From: a virus
IMG/VR virus record: IMGVR_UViG_3300030102_006012
Coordinates: 8,151-55,260 of that record
DNA length: 47,110 bases
Direction: 5' to 3' (one strand)
In this document: one piece after another, positions 5,965-15,371 of the stretch
How positions within the stretch are numbered: the stretch's first letter is position 1
Layout of the letters: each line of letters begins with the position of its first letter
Translations under genes and position numbers: made by a program
The notes under the pieces: generated by a model
Told to the model about the DNA's origin: nothing
Databases searched by the model: none
What the model saw: the letters and a program-made list of their open reading frames with translations, nothing else

Positions 5965-8502
5965 ATGCCAAATACAAGTAGAAGTACAACAACAACGTTC
6001 GCAACATCAAATGCAACAGGTACTAGTAGAAATACTACTACTGCGTATAATACTACTACAACATTTGGTACTTCAAGAGGTACGGGTGAAAGCAGAAATA
6101 CTACGACTGCTTATAATACTACAACCACATTTAACACTAGTAAGAATACAACAACTACATTTAATACCGCAAGAGGCACAGGTGAAAGTAGATCAACTGG
6201 AACATCCAGAGGTACATTAACTTCTTTTAATACAACAACTGCATACAATACCACAACTACTTTCAATACAGCAAGGGGTACGGGTGAATCCAGAGCAACC
6301 GGTACTAGTAGGAATACAACTACAACTTTCAATACAGCGAGAGGAACAGCTGAAAGCAGAAATACAGGCACGTCAAGAAATACAACCACTACCTATAATA
6401 CCAGTAGAACAACTACGTATACAAGCTTTTTTAATACAAGCAGATCAACTACTACTACGTTTAACACAAGTCAGTCTACGATTACTACGTTCAACACGAG
6501 TACGACTACAACTACTGTATATACAACTACGTTTGCAACTAGTAGATCAACGGCAGAGTCAAGAAGTACGACTACTACTTATACAACTAACACTGTATTT
6601 AATACATCAACCGCTACAGTTACAGCGTTTAACACATCTACTATAACAACCAAAAGTACAACAACTACATTTGCAACTAGTAGAAATACAACTGAACAAA
6701 GATCTACAACAACTACATATACAACAAACACGGTATTTAACACGTCTACAGCAACTATAACAGCTTACACGACAACATTCTCAACATCGAGAAGTACAAA
6801 TACTACGTTTGCTACATCAAAAAATACAACAGAGCAAAGAAGTACAACTACAGTATATTCTACTACAACGGCTTATAATACAAGTACGACAACAGCAACC
6901 AGTAGAACAACAACTGTATCTACATCTAAATCTACGACTACTGCTTATAATACAACAAGAAGTACTAATACAACATTTGCAACGTCTAGGAATACTCTTG
7001 AAACAAGAAACACAACAACTACATATTCAACGACAACTACGTATAATACCAGTACAAGTACATTAACAAGTAGAACGACAACTGTGTCTACTAGTAAATT
7101 AACTAATACTGTTTATAGCACAAGCAGAAGTACAACAACTTCTTTTACAACAACGTTTAGCACAAGCAGAAATACAAATACTGTGTTTGCAACAACAAGA
7201 AGTACAAATACTGTATTTAACACGAGTACAACAACAATAACTGCATATACAACTACTTTTTCAACTAATAGAAGTACAACGACAACGTATAATACAACGA
7301 GAAGTACACAATTGCAAGAAACTAATAAGAGTACAACTACAGTGTATACAACAACGTTTAACACTAGTACTATAACTTCTCAGTCAACTACAACAACATT
7401 CAATACAGCAACCGCGACTGTAACAACATTTAACACAAGTACAACGACTGTATATAATACAAGTACTCAAATACCTCAGTCTACAAATAGAAGTACTACA
7501 ACAACGTATAATACTAGTACAAATACAACAACAACATTTAATACTAGTACAAATACTATTACAACGTTTAACACGTCAACAAATACAATTACGGTATTTA
7601 ATACAAGTACTGCTACAACTAAATCTACTGTAACAACGTATACAACTAGCAGGAGCACTACAACAACGTTTGAAACAACAAGAAGTACAAATACAGAATA
7701 TACGACAACGTTTGAAACGTCAAGATCAACTAGTACTGTTTATAATACAAGCACTAATACAACAACTGTATTTAACACGTCAACATCAACTACGACAACT
7801 TTTAATACAAGCACAAGCACTACTACAACATTTAATACTAGCACAAGTACAGTTACAGAATACAATACAACAACGTCAACTATTACAACGTTTAATACAT
7901 CAACATCAACTATAACAACGTTTAATACATCAACGACAACAACGACTGAGTATAATACAACTAGAAGTACCACGACGACATTTAGTACAAACAGAAATAC
8001 AACTACTGAATATAATACAAGTAAGAGTACAACAACCACTTACGAAACTTCTAGAACAACAGAATACAATACAACAACTAATACGGTTACAACATTTAAC
8101 ACTAGTACAACAACGACAACAACCTTTAATACAAGTACGTCAACGGTAACTACATTTAGTACATCTAGATCAACAACAACACAATATAATACTACTAGGT
8201 CTACTACTACAACTTTTGAAACTAATATAAGCACAACAACTACGTTTAATACTAGCACATCAACAGTAACAACATTTAGTACCAATAGAAATACAACAAC
8301 AGCGTACAACACAAGTACAAGTACTACAACAACGTTCCAAACAACAGAAATTACACATACTACGTTTAATACAACAACTGATATAACTACTAGTTTCAAT
8401 ACATCATTTACCGTACAAACCTCGTGGTATATAGACGCTGAACCAGTTAATCAGCCCGGAACTAGGGTTAATCACCCAAGGAACACAAGTACGGCTTTTT
8501 AG
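5965..8502 (+). CDS. giant Thr-rich repeat protein without chaperone domain
   Basis: 845 residues, nearly all repeats of the same kind as in the upstream gene. It has no separate N-terminal anchor: repeats begin by residue 4. The first 130 residues are the Arg/Glu-containing type (FNTARGTGESR). The rest shifts to the uncharged FNTSTSTTTT type, the reverse order of the upstream protein. The last 35 residues (SWYIDAEPVNQPGTRVNHPR...) form a short non-repetitive cap that I do not recognise. No signal peptide or S74 domain is seen. It is probably a companion fibre or a second part of one fibre. Start chosen at the only ATG next to the upstream stop. Confidence 0.8.
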   Translation: MPNTSRSTTTTFATSNATGTSRNTTTAYNTTTTFGTSRGTGESRNTTTAYNTTTTFNTSKNTTTTFNTARGTGESRSTGTSRGTLTSFNTTTAYNTTTTFNTARGTGESRATGTSRNTTTTFNTARGTAESRNTGTSRNTTTTYNTSRTTTYTSFFNTSRSTTTTFNTSQSTITTFNTSTTTTTVYTTTFATSRSTAESRSTTTTYTTNTVFNTSTATVTAFNTSTITTKSTTTTFATSRNTTEQRSTTTTYTTNTVFNTSTATITAYTTTFSTSRSTNTTFATSKNTTEQRSTTTVYSTTTAYNTSTTTATSRTTTVSTSKSTTTAYNTTRSTNTTFATSRNTLETRNTTTTYSTTTTYNTSTSTLTSRTTTVSTSKLTNTVYSTSRSTTTSFTTTFSTSRNTNTVFATTRSTNTVFNTSTTTITAYTTTFSTNRSTTTTYNTTRSTQLQETNKSTTTVYTTTFNTSTITSQSTTTTFNTATATVTTFNTSTTTVYNTSTQIPQSTNRSTTTTYNTSTNTTTTFNTSTNTITTFNTSTNTITVFNTSTATTKSTVTTYTTSRSTTTTFETTRSTNTEYTTTFETSRSTSTVYNTSTNTTTVFNTSTSTTTTFNTSTSTTTTFNTSTSTVTEYNTTTSTITTFNTSTSTITTFNTSTTTTTEYNTTRSTTTTFSTNRNTTTEYNTSKSTTTTYETSRTTEYNTTTNTVTTFNTSTTTTTTFNTSTSTVTTFSTSRSTTTQYNTTRSTTTTFETNISTTTTFNTSTSTVTTFSTNRNTTTAYNTSTSTTTTFQTTEITHTTFNTTTDITTSFNTSFTVQTSWYIDAEPVNQPGTRVNHPRNTSTAF
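5971..8400 (+). repeat. coding repeat block, Thr/Ser/Asn decamers (second gene)
   Basis: About 80 further units of the [F/Y]NTS-type decamer. Variants include TTRSTTTEY, FATSRNTTEQRSTTT and AYTTTFSTSRST, with occasional spacers (IPQSTNRS, LQETNKS). Codon choice is scrambled between units, as in the first block. The start of this block most resembles the end of the first block (AYNTTTTFNTSRGTGESR). Confidence 0.88.
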
Positions 8503-8554
8503 TATTGTAATAAAGCATGTAATAAATATATTATACAAATTTAAATTTAATTTT

Positions 8555-9454
8555 ATGGAAATGTTTAACAAAAAGGAGCTTGACAGTAGAATAGGCCCCT
8601 TAAAAAAAGACAAGAAGTTATATGATCTTGAACAAGTTGAAGGTTATGTAATTAGAAAAGCTAGTGAAAGAGGTCTTGAATCTAGCTATGATGTTATGGC
8701 AGAAGAAATGCCATACTTTAAAACTTTAGCATATACAGAATATGCAGGTTGTTTTTATTTGCAACCATTAAACTACAAAATAAGAAACGAACAAATGATC
8801 GATGCTGCTCAACCTAGCGGCGAAGAAGTTGTAGATTACTCATCTTGGTTTGTAAATAGAATTGTAAATAATTCAGCAAACAAGTATAGCGAAAGAGATG
8901 AAAAAGCTTTTGCAAAGTATGAACCAAAAGATTACTTAGTAGTTTTACCAGGTTCTAATAAGGTTAGAGAAAACGTATGTTTAAATAGATTGAAACATAT
9001 AAGAAGTAAACACGGTAATAATGTATACTTTAAGCCACATCCTATAACAACACATCAAATTATAGGTGAACTAAAAGATTTCTTTGGTGAAGAAAATATA
9101 CTACCAAGAAATATAAATATGTATTATTACTTGCAAAAAGCTAAAGGTGTATATACAACTCATATAAGCGAAAGTGCAGTATATAGTGTTGTTATGAATA
9201 AGCCTACAGAACCTATAGATGTTTGGAATAACATACAGCGTGGATCTTTTTATTGTATAAATAATCATTTATTATATAATCAAAAAGACGCAAAGAACTT
9301 TGTAAATAAAACTTTTTCAAATTATAAATCAGGTATTATAAATCCTGAAATAGATAAAAACTGGAAAGTTAAAGTTGATAAGTATATAGATTATATATGC
9401 GACAAGAGAGAAAAATATAAAGGGTGGTTTGTAAACGAAGCACCAAAAAGATAA
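8555..9454 (+). CDS. GT-B / capsule-synthesis-type glycosyltransferase-like protein
   Basis: 299 residues, cytosolic. Residues about 125-225 carry YLVVLPGSNKVREN, then NNVYFKPHPIT, then NMYYYLQKAKGVYTTHISESAVYSVVMNKPTEPI. The KPHP step followed by a 'Ser/Glu-x-x-x-Tyr' helix after a short strand is the signature region of capsule polysaccharide, polysialyl- and CDP-glycerol-type transferases (GT-B fold, nucleotide-sugar binding in the C-terminal half). It follows the Thr-rich repeat genes after a 52-base gap. A role in glycosylating phage fibres or altering host surface glycans is possible. Donor and acceptor cannot be read from sequence. Confidence 0.6.
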   Translation: MEMFNKKELDSRIGPLKKDKKLYDLEQVEGYVIRKASERGLESSYDVMAEEMPYFKTLAYTEYAGCFYLQPLNYKIRNEQMIDAAQPSGEEVVDYSSWFVNRIVNNSANKYSERDEKAFAKYEPKDYLVVLPGSNKVRENVCLNRLKHIRSKHGNNVYFKPHPITTHQIIGELKDFFGEENILPRNINMYYYLQKAKGVYTTHISESAVYSVVMNKPTEPIDVWNNIQRGSFYCINNHLLYNQKDAKNFVNKTFSNYKSGIINPEIDKNWKVKVDKYIDYICDKREKYKGWFVNEAPKR

Positions 9455-9468
9455 TTAAATTAAATATT

Positions 9469-9705
9469 ATGGCAAAAAATAAAATAACTAAAGAAGAATT
9501 AAAAAACTTACAAGAACTTGTAGGTAAATTAAATCAAGCAACTAGTCAATTAGGTAATATAGAAATGCAAAAGCATGATATATTACACGCTTCGGCACAA
9601 TTAAAAGTTGATTTAGAGCATATGCAAAATGCTTTAAAAGAAACTTATGGGCTAGTAAATATAAATTTGACAGACGGAACTTATGTCGCTGGTAAGGAAG
9701 ATTAG
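9469..9705 (+). CDS. small coiled-coil protein
   Basis: 78 residues. The start at MAKNKITKEELKNLQEL was chosen because it follows the upstream stop by 14 bases with the TATTATG leader; a longer frame would run into the previous gene. Residues 6-60 form a helix with regular heptads (LKNLQELVGKLNQATSQLGNIE...), followed by a short strand segment (GLVNINLTDGTYV). I recall close relatives in other marine phages, always uncharacterised. It could be an oligomeric structural or regulatory adaptor. Confidence 0.65.
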   Translation: MAKNKITKEELKNLQELVGKLNQATSQLGNIEMQKHDILHASAQLKVDLEHMQNALKETYGLVNINLTDGTYVAGKED

Positions 9706-9901
9706 TATAGGTAGAGACTATAAGAATGACGCAATGCACTATGCTGTAGGCCAAGAAGTATATGGTGGTCATACAATATGTGACATTGTAGAAGAGCAAG
9801 ATAAGTTTTCAATTTATATTAAAAAAGGTAAAGAAGTATTACCTTGGAAAGATTTTAATAAAAATATGGCTATCGCCGTTGAATATAATTTAGAGTATTA
9901 A
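9683..9901 (+). CDS. small hypothetical phage protein
   Basis: 72 residues: RKISIGRDYKNDAMHYAVGQ, GGHTICDIVEE and FNKNMAIAVEYNLEY. I recognise this layout from uncharacterised small proteins that sit upstream of the large terminase in related marine phages. It has no membrane segment and a mostly beta pattern. It overlaps the preceding gene by 23 bases and its stop overlaps the next start (TAATG), so the genes are probably translated together. Confidence 0.65.
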   Translation: MSLVRKISIGRDYKNDAMHYAVGQEVYGGHTICDIVEEQDKFSIYIKKGKEVLPWKDFNKNMAIAVEYNLEY

Positions 9902-10491
9902 TGCAAAGTTTATTTAACTTTATAGTTAAACCTAAACACGGACGCTACGATAATAAAAAAGATATTGACGGTCAAGAACTTCTGTTAACTACAGAAATTT
10001 TTGATCATCGATATGTTAGTCGTAATGCTATAGTGACAGCTACCCCTAAACAAAACAATACAAAAATTAAAGTAGGGGATGAAGTTATAGTGCATCATAA
10101 TGTATTCAGAAGATGGTATGATCAGTATGGTGAAGAAAAAAACACTAGAAGTTTTTATAAAGAAGATGAATACTTTGTAATGCCTGATCAAATATTTTTA
10201 TATAAAAGAAATAATAAATGGCATGCGCCTGAAGGCTATTGTTTTATTAAACCAATTGTATCTAATAATATATTTTCTAATGACAAAGAAGTTCCGTATA
10301 AAGGAATTTTAAAACATGTTGATAGCAAACTTAATGGTGTAAGTATAGAAGATTTAGTTGGTTTTACGCCAAGCAGTGAATATGAATTTATTGTTGATGG
10401 CGAAAGATTATACAGAGTATTAACTAATTCAGTATCTATTAAGTATGAACGTCAAGGAACAGAAAAAGAATATAATCCAAGCTGGTTATGA
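9901..10491 (+). CDS. hypothetical protein, possible GroES-like domain
   Basis: 196 residues. The middle reads KIKVGDEVIVHHNVFRRWYDQYGEEKN, and the following part YFVMPDQIFLYKR...APEGYCFIKPI. The 'VGD-x-V-x-x-x' strand, a mobile loop and a closing 'FIKPI' strand resemble the beta-barrel of GroES-type co-chaperonins, but the order is unusual and the similarity is weak. The gene is translationally coupled to both neighbours just before the terminase genes. It could assist capsid folding, or be an unrelated beta protein. Confidence 0.55.
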   Translation: MQSLFNFIVKPKHGRYDNKKDIDGQELLLTTEIFDHRYVSRNAIVTATPKQNNTKIKVGDEVIVHHNVFRRWYDQYGEEKNTRSFYKEDEYFVMPDQIFLYKRNNKWHAPEGYCFIKPIVSNNIFSNDKEVPYKGILKHVDSKLNGVSIEDLVGFTPSSEYEFIVDGERLYRVLTNSVSIKYERQGTEKEYNPSWL

Positions 10492-10717
10492 AGCAGTCAA
10501 AGAACTTGTCAAAGTCGCGAAAGAACCGATTGTTGAAACTGATGATGATGTCTCAGCCGACAGACTCAAGAACGCTGCCGCTACTAAAAAGCTCGCCATA
10601 TTTGATGCATTCGAAATATTAAATAGGATTGAAGAAGAAAATGGTTTGCTAGAAGGTAAGACGGTTGAAAAAAAAGAAAACACTTTTAAGGGTTTTGCTG
10701 AAAGAAGATCTAAGTAA
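10445..10717 (+). CDS. hypothetical protein, candidate small terminase by position
   Basis: 90 residues, helical and charged. Features are IIQAGYEAVKELVKVAKEP, an acidic stretch (ETDDDVSADRLKNAAATKKLAIFDAFEILNRIEEE) and FKGFAERRSK at the end. The conserved-looking core DRLKNAAATKKLAIFDAFEIL is familiar from genes immediately upstream of large terminases in this phage group. It overlaps the upstream gene by 47 bases and its TAA overlaps the terL ATG. A DNA-recognition (small terminase) role is inferred only from position and size. Confidence 0.55.
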   Translation: MNVKEQKKNIIQAGYEAVKELVKVAKEPIVETDDDVSADRLKNAAATKKLAIFDAFEILNRIEEENGLLEGKTVEKKENTFKGFAERRSK

Positions 10718-12927
10718 TGTACGAACAAACATTATATAGCGTTATAGAGCCAATAAAAATTAATACAATTAAAAGGCTTAATAAAGCAAAGAAGTGGAAA
10801 TACGGTTACAATAAAGAAAATGATGTTATTGTAATTAGCAAGACCGGGCAAATAGGGGATGTGTATAGCATACAGAATTTGAAAATAGCTTTACCGCCGA
10901 CTCCGAAAAAATTAAATAAAGAAAATAATAAATGGCAAGTACAAGAATATCCAAAAGAATTATCAAAGTTAAAAACTATATTTGATTGGAAAGACTTACC
11001 ATTAGATTATAAAAATAAATGGCATGGGTATATTGATAGCGAATTTACCAAACGCGATGAAGGTTATTGGTTCTACAACAAGGGTATTCCTACTTATATT
11101 ACTGGGGCTCATTATATGTACTTGCAGTGGACCAAGATTGATGTTGGGAAGCCAGAGTTTAGAGAAGCAAACAGATTATTCTTTATATTCTGGGAAGCTT
11201 GCAAAGCAGATACAAGATGCTACGGAATGTGCTACCTCAAAAATAGACGGAGTGGCTTTTCATTCATGGCATCATCAGAAACTGTTAACCAAGCTACTAT
11301 CTCCTCGGATTCAAGATTTGGTATCTTATCAAAATCCGGGGCTGATGCTAAAAAAATGTTTACCGACAAGGTTGTACCAATATCCGTCAACTATCTCTTC
11401 TTTAAACCAATACAAGATGGAATGGATAGACCAAAAACAGAGTTGGCATATCGTGTTCCCGCAAGTAAATTTACTAGACGTAAAATAATTGTAAATGAAA
11501 AAACTGAAGAGCTTGCTGGTCTCGACACTACAATTGATTGGAAAAATACTGGTGACAATAGTTATGATGGTGAGAAGCTTGCGTTACTTGTACATGATGA
11601 GGCAGGAAAATGGGAAAGACCAGAAAACATATTAAATAACTGGCGTGTAACTAAAACTACATTAAGGTTAGGATCTAGAGTCATAGGTAAGTGTATGATG
11701 GGATCAACAAGTAATTCACTTGACAAAGGTGGAGGAAACTTTAAAAAACTATATAATGATTCAGACGTTACAAAAAGAAACCGCAATGGACAGACTCGCT
11801 CAGGATTATATAGTTTGTTCATACCTATGGAATGGAACTTCGAGGGATTCATTGATTCTTATGGAATACCTGTATTCAATACGCCGAAAGAACCGGTTAA
11901 AGATAACTATGGAGAATACATTGATGTCGGAGTTATCGAACATTGGGAAAATGAAGTTGAAGGATTAAAAGGAGATCAAGACGCATTAAATGAATTTTAT
12001 AGACAATTTCCGAGGACTGAAGAACATGCTTTCAGAGATGAAACTAAAAATAGCATATTTAATCTTGTTAAGATTTACGAACAGATTGACTACAATGAAG
12101 AAGCTAGATATGACGGTAATGTCAATACTGGATCTTTTTCGTGGCAGAACGGTGTTAAAGATACAAAGGTCGAATTTACACCGAATCCTAACGGAAGATT
12201 TAAAATAAGCTGGATCCCAAGTGTAAATTTACAAAATAAAGTAATAGTAAAAAATGGACTCAAATATCCTGGCAATGAACATATTGGTGCATTTGGTTGC
12301 GATAGTTATGATATATCCGGAACTACCGACGGTAAAGGATCTAAAGGTTCATTACACGGTCTTACGAAATTTAGTATGGAGAATGCTCCACCGCATAGGT
12401 TCTTTTTAGAATATGTTGCAAGACCTCAAACAGCGGAAATGTTTTTTGAGGATATATTAATGGCATTGCATTTTTACGGTATGCCAATACTTGCAGAAAA
12501 TAATAAACCAAGATTATTATACTATTTAAAAAGAAGAGGATATAGAGGTTATTCAATGAATAGACCTGATAAAGTTTGGAATAGACTATCTGTTGCTGAA
12601 AAAGAAATAGGTGGTATACCAAACTCAAGTGAAGATATTAGACAAGCTCACGCAGCTGCAATTGAAAGTTATATAAATTCATATGTGGGTGATAAGGGAA
12701 ATGGAGACTACGGTGATATGTATTTTAATGATACATTAAATGATTGGGCTAAGTTTGATATAAATAAAAGAACAAAATTCGATGCCGCAATAAGTTCGGG
12801 TTTAGCAATTATGGCATGTAATAAAAATTTGTATACACCAAAAGCTATGGTACAATTAAAAGATAAAGTTAACTTTAGCTTTGCTAAATATAACAATAAA
12901 GGCGATATTTCAAAAATAATACAATAA
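10717..12927 (+). CDS. terL: terminase large subunit
   Basis: 736 residues, the ATP-driven motor and nuclease that fills the head with DNA. The ATPase half shows a P-loop-like segment at about 172-185 (LKNRRSGFSFMA, a deviant Walker A without the usual GKT/GKS) and Walker B at about 288-297 (LALLVHDEAG), followed by a coupling segment (KCMMGSTSNSLDKGG). The nuclease half has the RNase H-like acidic triad region: GCDSYD near 528, AENNKPRLLYYL near 590, and KFDAAISSGLA near 690. Long stretches (MCYLKNRRSGFSF, NEFYRQFPRTEEHAF) are what I associate with crAss-like and related Bacteroidota phages. The portal gene follows without a gap. Confidence 0.93.
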   Translation: MYEQTLYSVIEPIKINTIKRLNKAKKWKYGYNKENDVIVISKTGQIGDVYSIQNLKIALPPTPKKLNKENNKWQVQEYPKELSKLKTIFDWKDLPLDYKNKWHGYIDSEFTKRDEGYWFYNKGIPTYITGAHYMYLQWTKIDVGKPEFREANRLFFIFWEACKADTRCYGMCYLKNRRSGFSFMASSETVNQATISSDSRFGILSKSGADAKKMFTDKVVPISVNYLFFKPIQDGMDRPKTELAYRVPASKFTRRKIIVNEKTEELAGLDTTIDWKNTGDNSYDGEKLALLVHDEAGKWERPENILNNWRVTKTTLRLGSRVIGKCMMGSTSNSLDKGGGNFKKLYNDSDVTKRNRNGQTRSGLYSLFIPMEWNFEGFIDSYGIPVFNTPKEPVKDNYGEYIDVGVIEHWENEVEGLKGDQDALNEFYRQFPRTEEHAFRDETKNSIFNLVKIYEQIDYNEEARYDGNVNTGSFSWQNGVKDTKVEFTPNPNGRFKISWIPSVNLQNKVIVKNGLKYPGNEHIGAFGCDSYDISGTTDGKGSKGSLHGLTKFSMENAPPHRFFLEYVARPQTAEMFFEDILMALHFYGMPILAENNKPRLLYYLKRRGYRGYSMNRPDKVWNRLSVAEKEIGGIPNSSEDIRQAHAAAIESYINSYVGDKGNGDYGDMYFNDTLNDWAKFDINKRTKFDAAISSGLAIMACNKNLYTPKAMVQLKDKVNFSFAKYNNKGDISKIIQ

Positions 12928-15342
12928 ATGGCTAAGATAATTAAAAAAGGTATTTTTCCAAGTCAAGCTGTAAGCAGTGCTGAGAAAGCTAGTGAACAAT
13001 ATGGTTTACAGATCGGTAATGCAATAGAGGCAGAGTGGTTTAGAAAAGACGGGTCAGATACACGTTACTTTGCTAATAGAGATAATTTTCACAGATTAAG
13101 ATTATATGCAAGAGGTGAACAAAGTGTGGATAAATATAAAAACGAATTATCAATTAATGGTGATTTATCATATCTTAATTTAGACTGGAAGCCCGTTCCT
13201 ATTATACCTAAGTTTGTAGATATAGTTGTAAACGGTATACAAGAAAGAACATATGATTTAAAAGCATACTCAGTTGATTCTGTAGCTTCTGCTGAAAGAA
13301 CGCAATATGTGAAAGACTACTTAGAAGATATGCGTTTATTTAGCTTTAAAGAAGCTGTAGAGCAAGATGTAGGTTTAAATACATTTAAAAATGATAAAAA
13401 TAATTTACCTGAATCTGACGAAGAACTAGAGTTGCACATGCAATTAAACTATAAACAAAGCATAGAAATTGCACAAGAACAAGCTTTAGCAAATGTGTTT
13501 GATATAAATAAATACGATTTACTTAAGAAAAGATTAGATTATGACACAGCTGTATTAGGTATAGCTTGTGTTAAAAATAGTTTTAACACTGCTGAAGGTA
13601 TTAAATTAGAATATGTAGATCCTTCTGATTTAGTTTATTCTTACACAGAATCTCCGTACTTTGATGATTTATATTATGTAGGTGAAGTAAGAAAATTAAC
13701 TATAGCAGAACTTAAAAAACAATTTCCTGAATTAACTGATGATGATATTAAAAAATTAGAGCAGTATGGTTCGGGAAGTAATATGTTAGGCAGAAAATTT
13801 AGCTCAGCTGATAGTATTGATGCTAACTATGTTTATGTATTACATTTTGAATATAAAACTTTTGAGGATCAGGTATATAAAATTAAAGAAGGTGGAACAG
13901 GATATCAAAAAGCATTAAAGAAAGATGATAGTTTTAATCCACCAATGGATGATGTAAGGTTTGAAAAAGTAAATAGAGCAATAGAAGTATTATACGAAGG
14001 AACAAAAATAGTTGGTCATGAAAAGCTATTAAGATGGAAAAAATGCGTTAACATGACACGTCCTAAGTCTGATATTACAAAAGTTCAAATGAGTTATAAT
14101 ATTGTAGCTCCAAGAATATATAAAGGAAAGCCTGAATCTTTAGTTGGTAGAATGACATCATTTGCTGACATGATTCAAATAACGCATTTAAAATTACAAC
14201 AGGTTCTTTCAAGACTGGTACCAGATGGTGTATACTTAGATGCGGATGGTCTTGCTGAAGTGGATTTAGGTAATGGTACAAATTACAATCCGCAAGAAGC
14301 ATTGAATATGTATTTCCAAACTGGTTCTGTTATTGGTAGATCAATGACACAAGACGGTGATATGAACCCTGGCAGAGTACCTATTCAAGAATTACAAACG
14401 TCTGGTGGTAATAACAAAATTGCAAGTTTAATACAATCTTACAATTATTATTTACAAATGATGCGAGATGTTACAGGATTAAATGAAGCTAGAGATGGAA
14501 GCACACCTGATAAAAATGCTTTAGTTGGTTTACAAAAACTAGCTGCAGCAAATAGTAATACAGCAACACGACATATATTACAAGCTGGGTTGTATTTAAC
14601 ATTGAGAACAGCTGAAGCTGTATCTTTAAGAATTGCTGATGTGTTAGAATATTCTAATACGAATAATCAATTTATGCAATCGTTAGGTAAATTTAATGTT
14701 GGTAATTTAAATGAAATTACGGATTTACATACACATGACTTTGGTATATTTTTAGAATTAGCTCCTGATGATGAGCAAAAACAACTTCTTGAAAACAATA
14801 TTCAAATGGCTATTCAGCAGCAACAAATAAATCTTGAAGATGCTATTGACGTTAGAGAAGTTAGAAATTTAAAACTTGCTAATCAATTATTAAAAGTAAG
14901 AAGAAAGAAAAAACAACAATTAGATCAGCAAATACAACAGCAAAACATACAAGCACAATCGCAAGCTAATCAGCAATCAACTCAAGCAGCGGCTGCTGCA
15001 GAAATACAAAAGCAACAAGGTATTGCTGAAAGTAAAGTACAAATTGCACAAGCACAAACTCAATTTGATATATCAAAACTTGAAAGAGAAGCTGAAATTA
15101 AAAAACAATTAATGCAATTTGAATTTGAATTAAACATGAAGCTTAAAGAAGCTGAATCGAATGTAATTAATGATAAAGAGAAGTATAAAGAAGATCGTAA
15201 AGACGAACGAACTAAAATACAAGCATCGCAACAAAGTGAATTAATAGACCAGAGAAAATCTGGCAAGCCACCAAAAAAGTTTGAATCCGCAGGAATGGAT
15301 AACTTAGGTGGATTTGGTTTAGAGCAATTTGAACCAAGATAA
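12928..15342 (+). CDS. portal protein
   Basis: 804 residues, forming the ring at the head vertex through which DNA enters and leaves. The N-terminal half is mixed alpha/beta with WKPVPIIPKFVDIVVNGI, a conserved region in this phage group. The middle has a long helix-rich stem region (ADMIQITHLKLQQVLSRLVPDG). The last 180 residues are Gln/Ala/Lys-rich coiled coil (QQQINLED, then QQQNIQAQSQANQQSTQAAAAA), resembling the C-terminal barrel and crown helices of podovirus portals. Position directly after terL and before the scaffold and capsid genes supports the call. Confidence 0.88.
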   Translation: MAKIIKKGIFPSQAVSSAEKASEQYGLQIGNAIEAEWFRKDGSDTRYFANRDNFHRLRLYARGEQSVDKYKNELSINGDLSYLNLDWKPVPIIPKFVDIVVNGIQERTYDLKAYSVDSVASAERTQYVKDYLEDMRLFSFKEAVEQDVGLNTFKNDKNNLPESDEELELHMQLNYKQSIEIAQEQALANVFDINKYDLLKKRLDYDTAVLGIACVKNSFNTAEGIKLEYVDPSDLVYSYTESPYFDDLYYVGEVRKLTIAELKKQFPELTDDDIKKLEQYGSGSNMLGRKFSSADSIDANYVYVLHFEYKTFEDQVYKIKEGGTGYQKALKKDDSFNPPMDDVRFEKVNRAIEVLYEGTKIVGHEKLLRWKKCVNMTRPKSDITKVQMSYNIVAPRIYKGKPESLVGRMTSFADMIQITHLKLQQVLSRLVPDGVYLDADGLAEVDLGNGTNYNPQEALNMYFQTGSVIGRSMTQDGDMNPGRVPIQELQTSGGNNKIASLIQSYNYYLQMMRDVTGLNEARDGSTPDKNALVGLQKLAAANSNTATRHILQAGLYLTLRTAEAVSLRIADVLEYSNTNNQFMQSLGKFNVGNLNEITDLHTHDFGIFLELAPDDEQKQLLENNIQMAIQQQQINLEDAIDVREVRNLKLANQLLKVRRKKKQQLDQQIQQQNIQAQSQANQQSTQAAAAAEIQKQQGIAESKVQIAQAQTQFDISKLEREAEIKKQLMQFEFELNMKLKEAESNVINDKEKYKEDRKDERTKIQASQQSELIDQRKSGKPPKKFESAGMDNLGGFGLEQFEPR

Positions 15343-15371
15343 ATTTTTAAATAATTATATAATATTTTATT

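Noticed and set aside
2518-8400. CRISPR-like array
   Set aside because: Units are coding, about 30 bases with no conserved repeat/spacer alternation, and the reading frame is kept throughout.
8503-8554. Terminator or origin in the A/T-rich gap
   Set aside because: Only short weak self-complementarity in near-pure A/T DNA, and no GC stem.
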